The notes beneath the pieces were generated by a model, which searched no databases, had not been told where the DNA came from, and saw only the letters and a program-made list of their open reading frames with translations. Made by a program: the position numbers and the translations under genes. DNA of 64,000 bases from Amycolatopsis sp. NBC_01480 (GTDB taxonomy: Bacteria > Actinomycetota > Actinomycetes > Mycobacteriales > Pseudonocardiaceae): assembly GCF_036227205.1 (NCBI RefSeq), contig NZ_CP109442.1, forward strand, positions 5,208,001 to 5,272,000. The letters run 5' to 3'. Each line of letters opens with the position of its first letter. The stretch's first letter is position 1. Positions 27,041-36,613 of the stretch are shown here, in pieces.

Positions 27041-29127
27041 GCGTTTGGCCTGCTGTTGCTGAGCGTGTTCGTGGGGCTCGCGGGTGCTGTGGCACGGTCC
27101 GTTCGGTACGGGCCGGGGGATGCCGCGCCGAGGGATGGCGGTGGGCCCTGAGGGGCTGCGAACCGTGGGCGGGCGCGGCGCCGGTGGTCTGCGGGACGAC
27201 CGTGGTCGGGCCCGGCGGTGACCGTTGGTTGGCGGTGGGCTGGACGGTGGGGACTGTCGAAGCGCTGCTCTTTGACGATCGGCCGCTCTGGATCGCTTGA
27301 CGGTGGTTGTGTGGGTCGGTCTGGATGGCTTGTTGGTGAGGACGGTCATGGTTGGGCTGGTCCGGGCGGCTTGGTGGTGACGGCGGCCGTTGGTGGGGCA
27401 GTCCGGATGGCTTGCCGATGCTCGTGGGCTGGCCGGTCTGGATCGCTTGGTGGTGACGAAGGTCTGAGGTGGTCGGGCCAGACGGATTGTCGGGGCGATG
27501 GCGCTGGCGCGTGCTCCGTGGACGGGCGCAGGTCTGGTGGTCTGCTGACGACGGCAGTCCGAGGTGGGCTGGGCCGAGCGGATCGTCGGGTTGGTGGTTG
27601 CTGGCGCGTGCTCTTCGGGCTAGGGGCTGGTCCGGTGGTCTGCTGGCGACGGTGGTTCGAGTGCGGGTGGATCGTCGGCGTGGTGGTTGTTGGCGCATGT
27701 TCCGCGGATGAGGTGGGCCGGTCTGGTGGTCCGCTCGAGTTGGTGGTTCGGAGGTGGGCCGTTTTAGGCGGGCTGCCGAGGTGATGATCGCTGGGGCACG
27801 CATTGTGTGCGGGGGATGGGTGAGCCTGGTGGCTCACCGGGCGGCGGTCATTTGGCGGTGATCATTGGGCGGGGTCACGAGGTGCCGAGCAGGTCTAGCG
27901 GTTCTGTCGGGGCGATGGTGACTGGGCGGCGGAGCTGATCTTGTTCTCCGCCGGGGCGGTTCGGGGTGACTTCAATTGAACCGCGACTTCGTCGGGATTA
28001 TGGAACGTCGACTTGATCGAGAGTGGCGGACGTCGACTCGATCAGGAGGGGCGGAGGTCGACTTCATTGGGAGTGGTGAATTCGCTGTGACCGGTGAGTT
28101 CGTTCGGGGTGGGGTTTCGGGTTAGGGGTAGTCGGCGAGTTGGCGGCGCGTTCTTTAGGAGGGCGGGTGGATTGCCATCGCTTTGGGACACTCGGGGTGG
28201 TGGGTGCTCGGGGCGGGCTGGCGGTCGGTCTGGCTGTCGTTCGGCGGGTCGTGAGTTGGCTGAGGGCGGCATTGGACTTCGGGCGGGCGTTCGGGTTGCT
28301 GACTTGTCGTCGGGATCGGGACGGTCCGAGGTGTTCTGGAGTCGCAGTTTGGGCGGTGGCTTGTTCTGGGGCGTGCCCGAGACCGCGGTTCTTGTTTGGC
28401 GGGCACTGCGGGTTCTGTGGCCCTGCCTGACGGCCGCGGGTCGGTGTGGTCGAAGTTGTCGCGTCTACATGCGACTGGTGGGCGCCGAGGTACTGCCTTC
28501 ATGCCGGTTGGCCTGGCGGGAGATGTCTTCTGGATCGGCCGTTTAGTGGCAGTAAAGCGAAACGGAGGGTCGACTGGCGGCATCTCGACCGGCGGACAGC
28601 AGGCGTGGGGACGGAAGCAGCCAGGGGGACGACCAGGCAGTCAGATATGCAGGGAAGGCGACTGGCAGACGCGGCAACAGGGCGGGCAAGGCAACTGAGT
28701 GGACTGGCTTCCATCGGGCAAGGTAGCCCGGCCGGCCGGGTGGCAAGCAGGCTGCCAGGGCAAGCAAACAAGGTGACCAAGCGGGCAAGGCGGCAAACAA
28801 AGCTGACGAGGCAAGCGGGAGCCACGCGGGCAAGGCGGCCGGGCGGACAAGGTGGCAGCAAACAAGGCAGCAGGGCAAAGAAGGCAGTCAGGTGGTAAGC
28901 GGGCTGGCCGGGCACGAGCGAGGTGGGCAAGCAAGCTGCCTAGGTAACCGGGGCAGGCAAGGCAGCAAGCGGGCCAACCAACCAGGCAGGCGGGCAAGAG
29001 CCGGCTGGGCGGACAAGCATGCTGGGTGCGCAAGGCGACCAGCCTGGCGGGCTCGGCAACCAGCTGGCGGGGACGGCAACCAGCTGGCTGGGAAGGCAAG
29101 CAGGCTGGCAGACAAGCAGGAGAGAAA
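27041..29127. other. Gene-free, strand-skewed low-complexity region
   Basis: About 2.1 kb with no convincing gene. The plus strand is G/T-rich (27.05-28.5 kb), then G/A-rich (28.6-29.1 kb). Degenerate repeats are visible: CTGGATCGCTTGGTGGTGAC-like units between 27.29 and 27.46 kb, GGTCTGCTGACGACGG-like units near 27.54, 27.64 and 27.73 kb, and GGCAAGCAGGC-like units from 28.6 kb. The many open frames are Pro/Arg/Gly-rich, lack ribosome sites and resemble no family. Confidence 0.6.
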
Positions 29128-29168
29128 CAGGCAGGGCCCCAACCACGCCGTGGTTGGGGCCCTGCCTG
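29128..29168 (-). terminator. hup1 terminator
   Basis: A 19-bp perfect stem (29128-29146 with 29150-29168, core GGGCCCCAACCAC) and 3-nt loop. Read on the minus strand it follows the hup1 stop by 27 bp and runs into TTTCTCTC. The stem core resembles that of the hup2 terminator at 35312. Confidence 0.85.
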
Positions 29169-29195
29169 GTGAAAATCCTCGCCAGTGGGAGAGGG

Positions 29196-29885
29196 TTACT
29201 TCTTCTTCGCAGCGGAGGTGCGCTTGGCCGGGGCCTTGGCGGCGGGCTTCTTGGCCGCGGTGGTCTTCGCGGCGGTCGCCTTCGCGGCCGGCTTGGCGGC
29301 GGCCTTCGTTGCGGTGGCCTTGGCGGCCGGCTTCGCGGCGGCCTTGGCGCGGGTGGTGGTGGCCTTGGCCGCAGTTGCCTTCGCGGCGGGCTTGGCGGTG
29401 GCCTTGGTGGCCCTCGCCTTCGTCGCGGGGGCCTTGGTGGCCGTGGCCTTCGCGGCGGGCTTCGCTGCCGTGGCGCGGGTCCGCGTGGTGGTGGCGCGGG
29501 TGGTCGCCGGGCGGGAGGCCGTCGCGCGGGTTGCCGTCGCACGCGTGGTGGTGGCGCGGGCGGGGGTGGCGGTGGCGCGTTTGACGGCGGTGGCCTTGGG
29601 CAGCTTTTTGGTGCCCGAGATGACGTCCTTGAAGGTGGTGCCGGCGCGGAAGGCGGGCACGTTGGTCTTCTTCACCTTCACGGTCTCACCGGTGCGCGGG
29701 TTCCGTGCGGTGCGGGCGGCGCGGGCACGCTTCTCGAACACACCGAACCCGGTGATGTTCACCTTCTCGCCCTTGTTGACCGTCCGGATGATGATGTCGA
29801 CGAGACCGTCGACGGCCTCCGAAGCAACCTTTTTGTCGCCCAGACGCTCCGACAGCGCCTCGATCAGCTGGGCCTTGTTGGCCAT
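29196..29885 (-). CDS. hup: HU-family nucleoid protein with Lys/Ala tail, copy 1
   Basis: 229 residues. Residues 1-90 are a complete HU/IHF domain ([39 protein letters not shown]); the remaining ~130 are KAT/AKPAAK-type repeats like histone H1 and like mycobacterial HupB. It binds and compacts DNA. The first 115 codons and 49 bp upstream are identical in DNA sequence to the second copy at 34619, which lies in opposite orientation. Copy 2 holds the position conserved in mycobacteria (after leuD), so this is the extra copy. The promoter has TAATAC near 29945 on the minus strand, as in copy 2. Confidence 0.95.
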   Translation of the reverse strand: MANKAQLIEALSERLGDKKVASEAVDGLVDIIIRTVNKGEKVNITGFGVFEKRARAARTARNPRTGETVKVKKTNVPAFRAGTTFKDVISGTKKLPKATAVKRATATPARATTTRATATRATASRPATTRATTTRTRATAAKPAAKATATKAPATKARATKATAKPAAKATAAKATTTRAKAAAKPAAKATATKAAAKPAAKATAAKTTAAKKPAAKAPAKRTSAAKKK

Positions 29886-29931
29886 TCCAGTCCTCCAAGA
29901 AGAACTCTTCGTCCACGGCCACGTCGGCCGA
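29539..29931 (-). repeat. Inverted duplication, arm 1 (hup1 head)
   Basis: 393 bp that match 34573-34965 on the opposite strand with no difference found by eye: the 5' untranslated region, HU domain and start of the tail. The tails then diverge in repeat number but end in the same residues. Confidence 0.85.
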
Positions 29932-30296
29932 ACCTCAATACAGTATTACCCATGACGTTGCAAAGTCCAAACGGGACCCTTCGAGTTTCCTTGTACCCAA
30001 GGCAATCCGGGGTCTCCGGAGTGGCTTGTGACGGCCTCCGGATATTCGCTCTCCTGTTCGATTGCCGACGGCAAAAGGGCTTCTATCAGCGGTTTCGCCG
30101 GAAGTCCTGTGCCCGTGAGTGAAATACCGTGGTCCACAAACGACTGTTCGGCGATCGGCCGACCGGGTTTGCGACTGTCCGCGTGTCGGCCTTGCGGGAA
30201 CGGCGCCGAGGGGTCGCTCCGGCAACCCGACGGCGACCGGAGCGAGGCGCGTGCGGTCGGCGGTCGAGCAAAACCGGGGGCGTCCACTGAGGACGA
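29886..30296. other. hup1 upstream region
   Basis: 410 bp between hup1 and the convergently placed cupin gene's 3' end. Holds the hup1 promoter (minus strand TTGGAC, 16 bp, TAATAC) and the leader with GGAGG next to the ATG. No gene or other feature recognised in 29990-30296. Confidence 0.5.
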
Positions 30297-30824
30297 TCAG
30301 ACCGGCTCGGTGATGTGGGAGAGCGCGAAGTACCGCTCGTCGGTGTAGGCCGCGCAGGTGTCGGTCCGCAGGTCCCAGATCTTGCGTGACAGTTCGAACA
30401 AATCACCCAGGTACAGGTGCAGCGCGATGGAGCGTCCGGCGGTCCGGTTGCCGACCGCGTGGATCACGTGCTCGTCCATCGGCAGCACGCCGCCCGCGGC
30501 GGTTTCGATCTCCGCGACGGGGATGACGGCAGGGCCCTCGGCGCGGTAGAAGGTGTTCGTCTCTCGGCCATGGAGGACGGCGACGCACGCGGGGATCAGG
30601 TGATCGTGCGGCGGGTACTCGGTGCGGGGCGGGATTTCGACGCGCAGCAAGGTCGGCGCCGGCTCCGCGTAGAGCACCTGCTCGTCCGAACCGCCGCCGG
30701 GCAGCCACGACAGGACGTCGCCCGCCGAGTCCGCGACGAGTTCCTGGAGCCGGCGCAGGGCGGCGATCGGGTCCGGCGCGGTGGTGGCGCGGCGCGCATC
30801 CTGGACGAGTTCGGTCAAGGTCAT
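30297..30824 (-). CDS. Cysteine-dioxygenase-like cupin protein
   Basis: 175 residues with a double-stranded beta-helix: metal-ligand segment EYPPHDHLIPACVAVLHGRE, and the second cupin motif VIHAVGNRTAGRSIALHLYLG. The His-x-His pattern fits a mononuclear iron thiol-dioxygenase-like enzyme, but the Cys-Tyr crosslink partners of true cysteine dioxygenase are not evident, so the substrate is open. Single gene; upstream are a convergent-free 200-bp spacer and the SnoaL-type gene reading the other way. A second, different cupin of this superfamily is at 44511. Confidence 0.7.
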   Translation of the reverse strand: MTLTELVQDARRATTAPDPIAALRRLQELVADSAGDVLSWLPGGGSDEQVLYAEPAPTLLRVEIPPRTEYPPHDHLIPACVAVLHGRETNTFYRAEGPAVIPVAEIETAAGGVLPMDEHVIHAVGNRTAGRSIALHLYLGDLFELSRKIWDLRTDTCAAYTDERYFALSHITEPV

Positions 30825-31043
30825 CGTGGGGTCCGTCCACCGGAGATCGTGCGCGGGCGGGGGTCACCGCCGCGGAAGCTTCCCGCCGGCGTCCGTCTCG
30901 CGCTGGTGGACAAGCGCGGCCGGTTTTGGTGACCGCCACCGGAGTCGGACGTCCTGTCGTTCACCCGCTCGGCGCAACGGCAGACGGCGCCGTGCAATCC
31001 CCGCGCGGTTGCCGGTCCCCGCGTGCGCTGGTGAAATGCGCGC

Positions 31044-31367
31044 ATGAGCGAGAAACTGACCGACCCCGCCGTGCTGGCCTTCGTGACTGCGCTGAACTCG
31101 GGTGACCGGACGGCGTTCCGCGCCGCGCTCACCGACGACGCCGCGATGTCCGACGACGGCACGGAACGGGACCTCGAAGACTGGACCGAGCGCGAGATCT
31201 TCAGCTCCCAGGGCCATCTCGACACGGATTCGCTGGAGTCCGTGGCCGAGGGCGGCCGGTCGTTCGTGACGACCTACTCCAACGCCACCTGGGGCGGCAT
31301 GCGCACCCGCTGGCACTTCGTGGTGCGCGACGGGAAGATCGCGCGCTTCGAGACCGGGCAGGCCTGA
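31044..31367 (+). CDS. Nuclear transport factor 2-like (SnoaL-type) protein
   Basis: 107 residues: LAFVTALNSGDRTAFRAALTDDAAMSDDG at the front and RTRWHFVVRDGKIARFETGQA at the end, the two conserved ends of the NTF2-like fold. Lacks an obvious catalytic dyad, so a binding or isomerase-like role is possible. It is convergent with ndgR and shares the bidirectional terminator at 31389-31420. Confidence 0.72.
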   Translation: MSEKLTDPAVLAFVTALNSGDRTAFRAALTDDAAMSDDGTERDLEDWTEREIFSSQGHLDTDSLESVAEGGRSFVTTYSNATWGGMRTRWHFVVRDGKIARFETGQA

Positions 31368-31388
31368 CCGGGCACATCTGAAAACAAA

Positions 31389-31420
31389 GGCCGTCTCCCC
31401 TTCGGCAAGGGGAGACGGCC
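31389..31420. terminator. Bidirectional terminator
   Basis: GGCCGTCTCCCCTT (31389-31402), tetraloop CGGC, AAGGGGAGACGGCC (31407-31420): perfect 14-bp stem. On the minus strand it is followed by TTTGTTTTC, so it best serves ndgR; it also closes the plus-strand NTF2-like gene. Confidence 0.88.
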
Positions 31421-31450
31421 GGGTTCGGACGTGGTGGGAGGGTAGCGGGT

Positions 31451-32152
31451 TCAGAGGCGCTCTTGCAGCGCGTCGGCGGCCGCGAGGAGGTCGGCGGCCC
31501 AGCGGGCGCCCGGCTTGCGGCCGATCCGTTCGACCGGACCGGAAACCGAGACCGCGGCCACCACGGTCCCGGACGAATCGCGCACCGGCGCCGAAACGCT
31601 CGCCACACCCGGTTCCCGTTCGGCGACGCTCTGCGCCCAGCCGCGCCGGCGGACCTCCAGCAGCGTGCGCTCGCCGTAGACGGCGTCGGCCAGGATCGTG
31701 CGCTGGGTGTGCGGATCCGACCACGCCGCAAGGACCTTCGCGCCGGAGCCGGCCGTCATCGGCAGCCGGGAGCCGATCGGGACGGTGTCGCGCAGGCCAC
31801 TCGGCGGCTCGGCCGTCGAGACGCACACCCGCTGAACGCCGTCACGCCGGTACAGCTGCACGCTTTCGCCGGTGATGTCCCGGAGCTTGGGCAGCACCGA
31901 ACCCGCCGCGTCGAGCAGGGGGTCGGTCGAACCGCCCGCCAGTTCCGCGAGCGCGGTGCCCGGCCGCCAACGGCCGTCCGGACCCCTGCGCAGCAGGCGA
32001 TGCACCTCAAGGCCCACCGCGAGGCGGTGCGCTGTCGCTCTCGGCAACCCCGTGCGGGTGCACAGTTCCGCTAGCCCACAGGGGTCTTCGGCCACGGCCT
32101 GCAACACCGCCACGGCTTTGTCCAGTACTCCGATACCGCTATGCTGTCCCAC
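31451..32152 (-). CDS. ndgR: IclR-family regulator of leucine biosynthesis (NdgR/LtbR type)
   Basis: 233 residues: winged helix (GLAELCTRTGLPRATAHRLA, about 26-45) and IclR effector domain (MTAGSGAKVLAAWSD). Divergent from leuC exactly as NdgR in Streptomyces and LtbR in Corynebacterium, which control leuCD (established). GTG at 32152 lies 6 nt after TAGTAT, so the transcript is probably leaderless. The palindrome ACTTCCC/GGGAAGT falls in the spacer between the -35 and -10 regions, which suggests autoregulation. Confidence 0.92.
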   Translation of the reverse strand: MGQHSGIGVLDKAVAVLQAVAEDPCGLAELCTRTGLPRATAHRLAVGLEVHRLLRRGPDGRWRPGTALAELAGGSTDPLLDAAGSVLPKLRDITGESVQLYRRDGVQRVCVSTAEPPSGLRDTVPIGSRLPMTAGSGAKVLAAWSDPHTQRTILADAVYGERTLLEVRRRGWAQSVAEREPGVASVSAPVRDSSGTVVAAVSVSGPVERIGRKPGARWAADLLAAADALQERL

Positions 32153-32164
32153 GACTCGATACTA

Positions 32165-32185
32165 ACTTCCCGCACTTTGGGAAGT
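32165..32185. promoter_or_regulatory. ndgR/leuC operator
   Basis: ACTTCCC (32165-32171), 7-nt centre, GGGAAGT (32179-32185). A further half site CTGGGAAA follows at about 32193. Sits in the 144-bp divergent region. Confidence 0.6.
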
Positions 32186-32296
32186 CCAGAATCTGGGAAA
32201 AACGAACTCGAGCTGCGCGTGTGACGTGGCTCGCCACGTCTTCGCCGCGTCGCCCGAGTTCCTTGCTCCCGCCGACCCCATTGGAAGGAGCCGGAG

Positions 32297-33730
32297 ATGA
32301 CCAGCCCGACCGGCAAGGCCCGTACGCTGGCGGAGAAGGTGTGGGAAAGCCACCTCGTGCGCCGAGGCGAAGGCGCCGAGCCGGACCTGCTCTACATCGA
32401 CCTCCACCTGGTGCACGAAGTGACCAGCCCGCAGGCGTTCGACGGCCTGCGCCTGGCCGGGCGCCCGGTGCGCCGTCCCGACCTCACGATCGCGACCGAG
32501 GACCACAACGTCCCGACGGTGGACATCGACCTGCCGATCGCCGATCCGGTTTCGCGGACCCAGGTCGACACCCTTCGCCGCAACTGCAAGGAGTTCGGTG
32601 TCCGGCTGCACCCGATGGGTGACGCGGAGCAGGGCATCGTGCACGTCATCGGCCCGCAGCTCGGCCTCACCCAGCCCGGCACCACCGTGGTCTGCGGCGA
32701 CAGCCACACCTCCACCCACGGCGCGTTCGGCGCGATGGCGTTCGGCATCGGCACCTCGGAGGTCGAGCACGTGCTCGCCACCCAGACCCTGCCGCTCCGT
32801 CCATTCAAGACGATGTCGATCACCGTCGACGGCACGCTGCGCCCCGGCGTCACGGCCAAGGACGTGATCCTCGCCGTGATCGCCAAGATCGGCACCGGCG
32901 GCGGGCAGGGCTACGTGCTCGAGTACCGCGGCAAGGCCATCGAGGCGCTCTCGATGGAAGCCCGCATGACCGTGTGCAACATGTCGATCGAGGCGGGCGC
33001 GCGCGCCGGCATGATCGCCCCGGACGAGACGACGTTCGCTTACCTGAAGGGCCGTCCGCACGCCCCGCAGGGCGCGGACTGGGACGCCGCGGTGGCGAAC
33101 TGGCGCGAGCTGCGCACCGACGACGGCGCCGAGTTCGACGCCGAGGTGCACCTCGACGCCGACGAGCTGACCCCGTTCGTGACCTGGGGCACCAACCCCG
33201 GCCAGGGCCTGCCGCTGGGCGCGAACGTGCCCGACCCGGCCGCCATCGCCGACGAGAACGAGCGGTTCGCGGCCGAGAAGGCCCTGTCCTATATGGACCT
33301 GAAGCCCGGCATGCCGCTGCGTGAGGTGACCGTGGACACGGTCTTCCTCGGCTCGTGCACCAACGGCCGGATCGAGGACCTGCGGGCCGCGGCGGAGGTG
33401 CTGCGCGGGCGCAAGGTGGCCGGCTCGGTCCGGATGCTCGTGGTGCCCGGCTCGATGCGCGTGCGCAAGGCCGCCGAGGAGGAGGGCCTGGACGAGGTCT
33501 TCACCGCGGCCGGCGCCGAGTGGCGGCAGGCGGGCTGCTCGATGTGCCTCGGCATGAACCCGGACCAGCTCGCCCCCGGCGAGCGCAGCGCGTCGACCTC
33601 CAACCGCAACTTCGAGGGCCGGCAGGGCAAGGGCGGGCGCACGCACCTGGTGTCGCCGCTCGTGGCCGCGGCCACGGCCGTCCGGGGGACGCTCTCCTCC
33701 CCCGACGACCTGGTCCCCGCCACCGTCTGA
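32297..33730 (+). CDS. leuC: 3-isopropylmalate dehydratase, large subunit
   Basis: 477 residues; with LeuD isomerises 2- to 3-isopropylmalate. [20 protein letters not shown] (Fe-S and substrate region), [13 protein letters not shown] (first cluster Cys near 353) and [13 protein letters not shown] (two further cluster Cys near 413 and 416) define the aconitase-type [4Fe-4S] site. ATG 32297 follows GGAAGGAG. In an operon with leuD, 34 bp downstream, under the divergent regulator. Confidence 0.97.
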   Translation: MTSPTGKARTLAEKVWESHLVRRGEGAEPDLLYIDLHLVHEVTSPQAFDGLRLAGRPVRRPDLTIATEDHNVPTVDIDLPIADPVSRTQVDTLRRNCKEFGVRLHPMGDAEQGIVHVIGPQLGLTQPGTTVVCGDSHTSTHGAFGAMAFGIGTSEVEHVLATQTLPLRPFKTMSITVDGTLRPGVTAKDVILAVIAKIGTGGGQGYVLEYRGKAIEALSMEARMTVCNMSIEAGARAGMIAPDETTFAYLKGRPHAPQGADWDAAVANWRELRTDDGAEFDAEVHLDADELTPFVTWGTNPGQGLPLGANVPDPAAIADENERFAAEKALSYMDLKPGMPLREVTVDTVFLGSCTNGRIEDLRAAAEVLRGRKVAGSVRMLVVPGSMRVRKAAEEEGLDEVFTAAGAEWRQAGCSMCLGMNPDQLAPGERSASTSNRNFEGRQGKGGRTHLVSPLVAAATAVRGTLSSPDDLVPATV

Positions 33731-33764
33731 GACCCCCTGACGCCCGAGACAAGGAGCTCCCACC

Positions 33765-34367
33765 ATGGAACCGTTCACCCAGCACACCGGCGTCGGGGTC
33801 CCGCTGCGCCGGTCCAACGTGGACACTGACCAGATCATCCCGGCCGTGTACCTCAAGCGCGTGACCCGCACCGGCTTCGAGGACGGCCTGTTCGCCGCCT
33901 GGCGCGGCCAGGAGGACTTCATCCTCAACCAGGAGCCGTTCGACCGGGGCAGCGTCCTGGTCGCCGGCCCCGACTTCGGCACCGGCTCCTCGCGTGAGCA
34001 CGCCGTGTGGGCGCTGATGGACTACGGCTTCCGCGCCGTCATCTCCGCCCGCTTCGCCGACATCTTCCGGGGCAACTCCGGCAAGGGCGGGCTGGTGGCC
34101 GCGCAGTGCCAGCAGTCGGATGTCGAGCTGCTGTGGAAGCTGCTCGAGAACGAGCCCGGCACGGAGGTCACGGTCGACCTGGAGACCAAGACCGTGCGAG
34201 CCAAGGACTTCACCGCGCCGTTCGAGATCGACGACTACGTCCGGTGGCGGCTGCTCGAAGGACTGGACGACATCGCCCTCACCCTCCGGCACGCGGAAGA
34301 GATCACCGAGTTCGAGTCCGCCCGCCCGTCCTGGAAGCCCGTGACCGTCCCGATCGCGGCCTCCTAG
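33765..34367 (+). CDS. leuD: 3-isopropylmalate dehydratase, small subunit
   Basis: 200 residues, normal length. [20 protein letters not shown], then [20 protein letters not shown], the swivel-domain segment carrying the substrate-specificity loop, are visible. AAGGAG precedes the ATG. Followed after 250 bp by hup2, the arrangement found in mycobacteria. No strong terminator is seen directly after it. Confidence 0.96.
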   Translation: MEPFTQHTGVGVPLRRSNVDTDQIIPAVYLKRVTRTGFEDGLFAAWRGQEDFILNQEPFDRGSVLVAGPDFGTGSSREHAVWALMDYGFRAVISARFADIFRGNSGKGGLVAAQCQQSDVELLWKLLENEPGTEVTVDLETKTVRAKDFTAPFEIDDYVRWRLLEGLDDIALTLRHAEEITEFESARPSWKPVTVPIAAS

Positions 34368-34572
34368 CCCTGGTCAGGGGCACGGTTTCCGTTGCCGAGC
34401 TCGGAATCCGTGCCCCCGCACCAGGTCCGTTGAAACCTTCGAAACCACGCCGAACGGCACCTCCCAGCGGACCCGAACGGGTCCCTCCGGAGGCGGAACC
34501 ACCCCCGATGCAAGGGAAATTTCCGCGCGCCGTTTGGAATTTGTGCTGCGTTGGTAATACCGTGTGCGCTAG

Positions 34573-34965
34573 TCGGCCGACGTGGCCGTGGACGAAGAGT
34601 TCTTCTTGGAGGACTGGAATGGCCAACAAGGCCCAGCTGATCGAGGCGCTGTCGGAGCGTCTGGGCGACAAAAAGGTTGCTTCGGAGGCCGTCGACGGTC
34701 TCGTCGACATCATCATCCGGACGGTCAACAAGGGCGAGAAGGTGAACATCACCGGGTTCGGTGTGTTCGAGAAGCGTGCCCGCGCCGCCCGCACCGCACG
34801 GAACCCGCGCACCGGTGAGACCGTGAAGGTGAAGAAGACCAACGTGCCCGCCTTCCGCGCCGGCACCACCTTCAAGGACGTCATCTCGGGCACCAAAAAG
34901 CTGCCCAAGGCCACCGCCGTCAAACGCGCCACCGCCACCCCCGCCCGCGCCACCACCACGCGTGC
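34573..34965 (+). repeat. Inverted duplication, arm 2 (hup2 head)
   Basis: 393 bp matching 29539-29931 in opposite orientation with no difference found by eye. Upstream of it the similarity continues patchily (CGTTTGGA and GGTAATAC shared), including the promoter. Confidence 0.85.
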
Positions 34966-35281
34966 AGCGGCGACGACGCGTGCGGCCGCCACCCGCCCGG
35001 CGACCACGCGGACCCGTGCCACCGCGGCGAAGCCCGCCGCCAAGGCCACCGCCACCAAGACGGCCGCGAAGCCGGCCGCCCGCGCGACGGCCGCCAAGGC
35101 GACCGCGGCGAAGACGACCACGCGGACCCGCGCCACCGCAGCGAAGCCGGCCGCCAAGGCGACCGCGACGAAGGCCGCTGCCAAGCCGGCCGCGAGGGCG
35201 ACTGCCGCGAAGACCACCGCGGCCAAGAAGCCCGCCGCCAAGGCTCCGGCCAAGCGCACCTCCGCTGCGAAGAAGAAGTAG
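34619..35281 (+). CDS. hupB: HU-family nucleoid protein with Lys/Ala tail, copy 2
   Basis: 220 residues. HU domain (1-90) identical to copy 1; the tail differs in repeat composition ([20 protein letters not shown] against [20 protein letters not shown] in copy 1) and is 9 residues shorter, but ends identically in [10 protein letters not shown]. Position between leuD and mutT1 is that of hupB in mycobacteria, so this is the ancestral locus. A GGAGG site sits 5 nt before the ATG at 34619. TAATAC near 34555 is the probable -10. Confidence 0.95.
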   Translation: MANKAQLIEALSERLGDKKVASEAVDGLVDIIIRTVNKGEKVNITGFGVFEKRARAARTARNPRTGETVKVKKTNVPAFRAGTTFKDVISGTKKLPKATAVKRATATPARATTTRAAATTRAAATRPATTRTRATAAKPAAKATATKTAAKPAARATAAKATAAKTTTRTRATAAKPAAKATATKAAAKPAARATAAKTTAAKKPAAKAPAKRTSAAKKK

Positions 35282-35311
35282 GCAGTTGTAGCCACCTCTC
35301 GAGGCGAGCAA

Positions 35312-35350
35312 CGGCAGGGCCCCACCCGAACCACGGGTGGGGCCCTGCCG
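35312..35350 (+). terminator. hup2 terminator
   Basis: CGGCAGGGCCCCACCCG (35312-35328), loop AACCA, perfect complement 35334-35350. No T-run. Related in core to the hup1 terminator. Confidence 0.75.
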
Positions 35351-36610
35351 CATGTTCGGGGCCGGTTCTGTGAATCGGCTGTGTGACAGGGCATTTCGGT
35401 GGGGTGGGGTGGGCTGGTGGGGCGGAAGGTGGCTGGGAGGCGGGTTTTCGGGCCGGCCGGGCGCTTGCTTGGGTTAGGGGTTTGCGGCTGGCCGCTGTTG
35501 GCTTCGGGCTTGCGGCCGGCGGCCGGTGGTTTTGGCCGTGGGTTTGTTGCTGGTCGACTGGGGATTTCGGCTACGGGTCAGTGATTGGCGGCTGGTGGTT
35601 TGAGTCTTGAGGTCTGGCTGGTGGGGCCAGGGGTTTGTGAGTGGTCACTGCTGGCGCGGACATAGGGTTTCCGACTGGCCACCGCTGTCGCGGGTGACTG
35701 GCTACCGTGGCGTAGGCCTTGGGATTCGCGGCCGGCGGTCTGGCCCCTGGGCCTTGGCTGGCGGACGTTGGTGGGGCTTTGGGTTTGTTGCCGGCGGCTT
35801 GGGCCTTGGGTTCTGACTGACCACTGCGGGCATTGGGCGTGCGGTTGCCAGGCTGGGCCTTGGGCTCGGGCGCGCGGACACTGGCGGGCCTTGGGTTTGT
35901 GGCTGGCGGCCGCCGGGGTCTGGGCCTTGTAGCCGGGCTGGGGACCGGCTGCTGGGGGTGGGGTTCGCGTTGGGGCTTCGGGCTGCGCGCTTCGGTCTGG
36001 GCCCTGGGGTCGGCCGATTGGTATAGCTGGTAAGGAGTTCTTTGCGCGGCGAGCCGCCAAGCTGCGGGGGCAGATGCTGCTGAGAGTTGGCCGTCGTGAG
36101 CTGGTCGCGGTGTCCGTGGAGTCGTACTCCCTGTGGCCTGGCCGGGAAAGTCCCCTCCAGTGGTGGGATCGTGGCCACCCGGTCGGACGAGTGAGGGTCA
36201 CGTCAGGTGTCTGTGGCTGGGTGTTCGGCGGCGGTCGCTGCGTTCGGGACGGTGCGCTGCTGCGGGCTGGAAGCCCGCCAGCGAGCCGTGGTTCGGCGGA
36301 TGGTCCCAGGAGAGGGTGCGCGGGGACAACGTCGCTCAGCGGCCGTCCTGGCTGGGAGGCCGAGGCGACGCCGTCCCCCGAGTGGCGCAGCGATCGGCAG
36401 GTGGCAGTGGACAACAACTCGCGAGGCGCAACAGCGGGCCGCAACAAGCGGGGTGCAAGAGCGAGGCACGCAGTCAAGCGCGGACCTCGATCGAATTCCC
36501 CGGACTAAATCCGTCGGCCCGCAAAGGTGCCCGGGAGAGGCGTTTGCGTTATTGCCGATCTTCACCAGCATCGAATCGCAGCGCCTCCACAATGGAGGAA
36601 CGTACGTTTC
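35351..36610. other. Gene-free low-complexity region
   Basis: About 1.25 kb. 35.4-36.0 kb is G/T-skewed with degenerate units resembling GGGTTTGTGGCTGGCGG spaced roughly 50 bp; 36.05-36.6 kb is less repetitive. Open frames are Gly/Trp/Arg- or Pro-rich, without ribosome sites or family likeness. It separates hup2 from the convergent end of mutT1. Confidence 0.55.
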
Positions 36611-36613
36611 CGG

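Noticed and set aside
27218..29099. Numerous Gly/Trp/Arg- and Pro-rich ORFs in 27.2-29.1 kb
   Set aside because: Overlapping frames on both strands, no ribosome sites, no recognisable domain, composition follows the DNA skew.
30821..31225. Cys-containing antisense reading before the cupin gene at 30824 as a second cysteine uORF
   Set aside because: The VCRCAERV stretch has no nearby stop codon and no compact leader structure.
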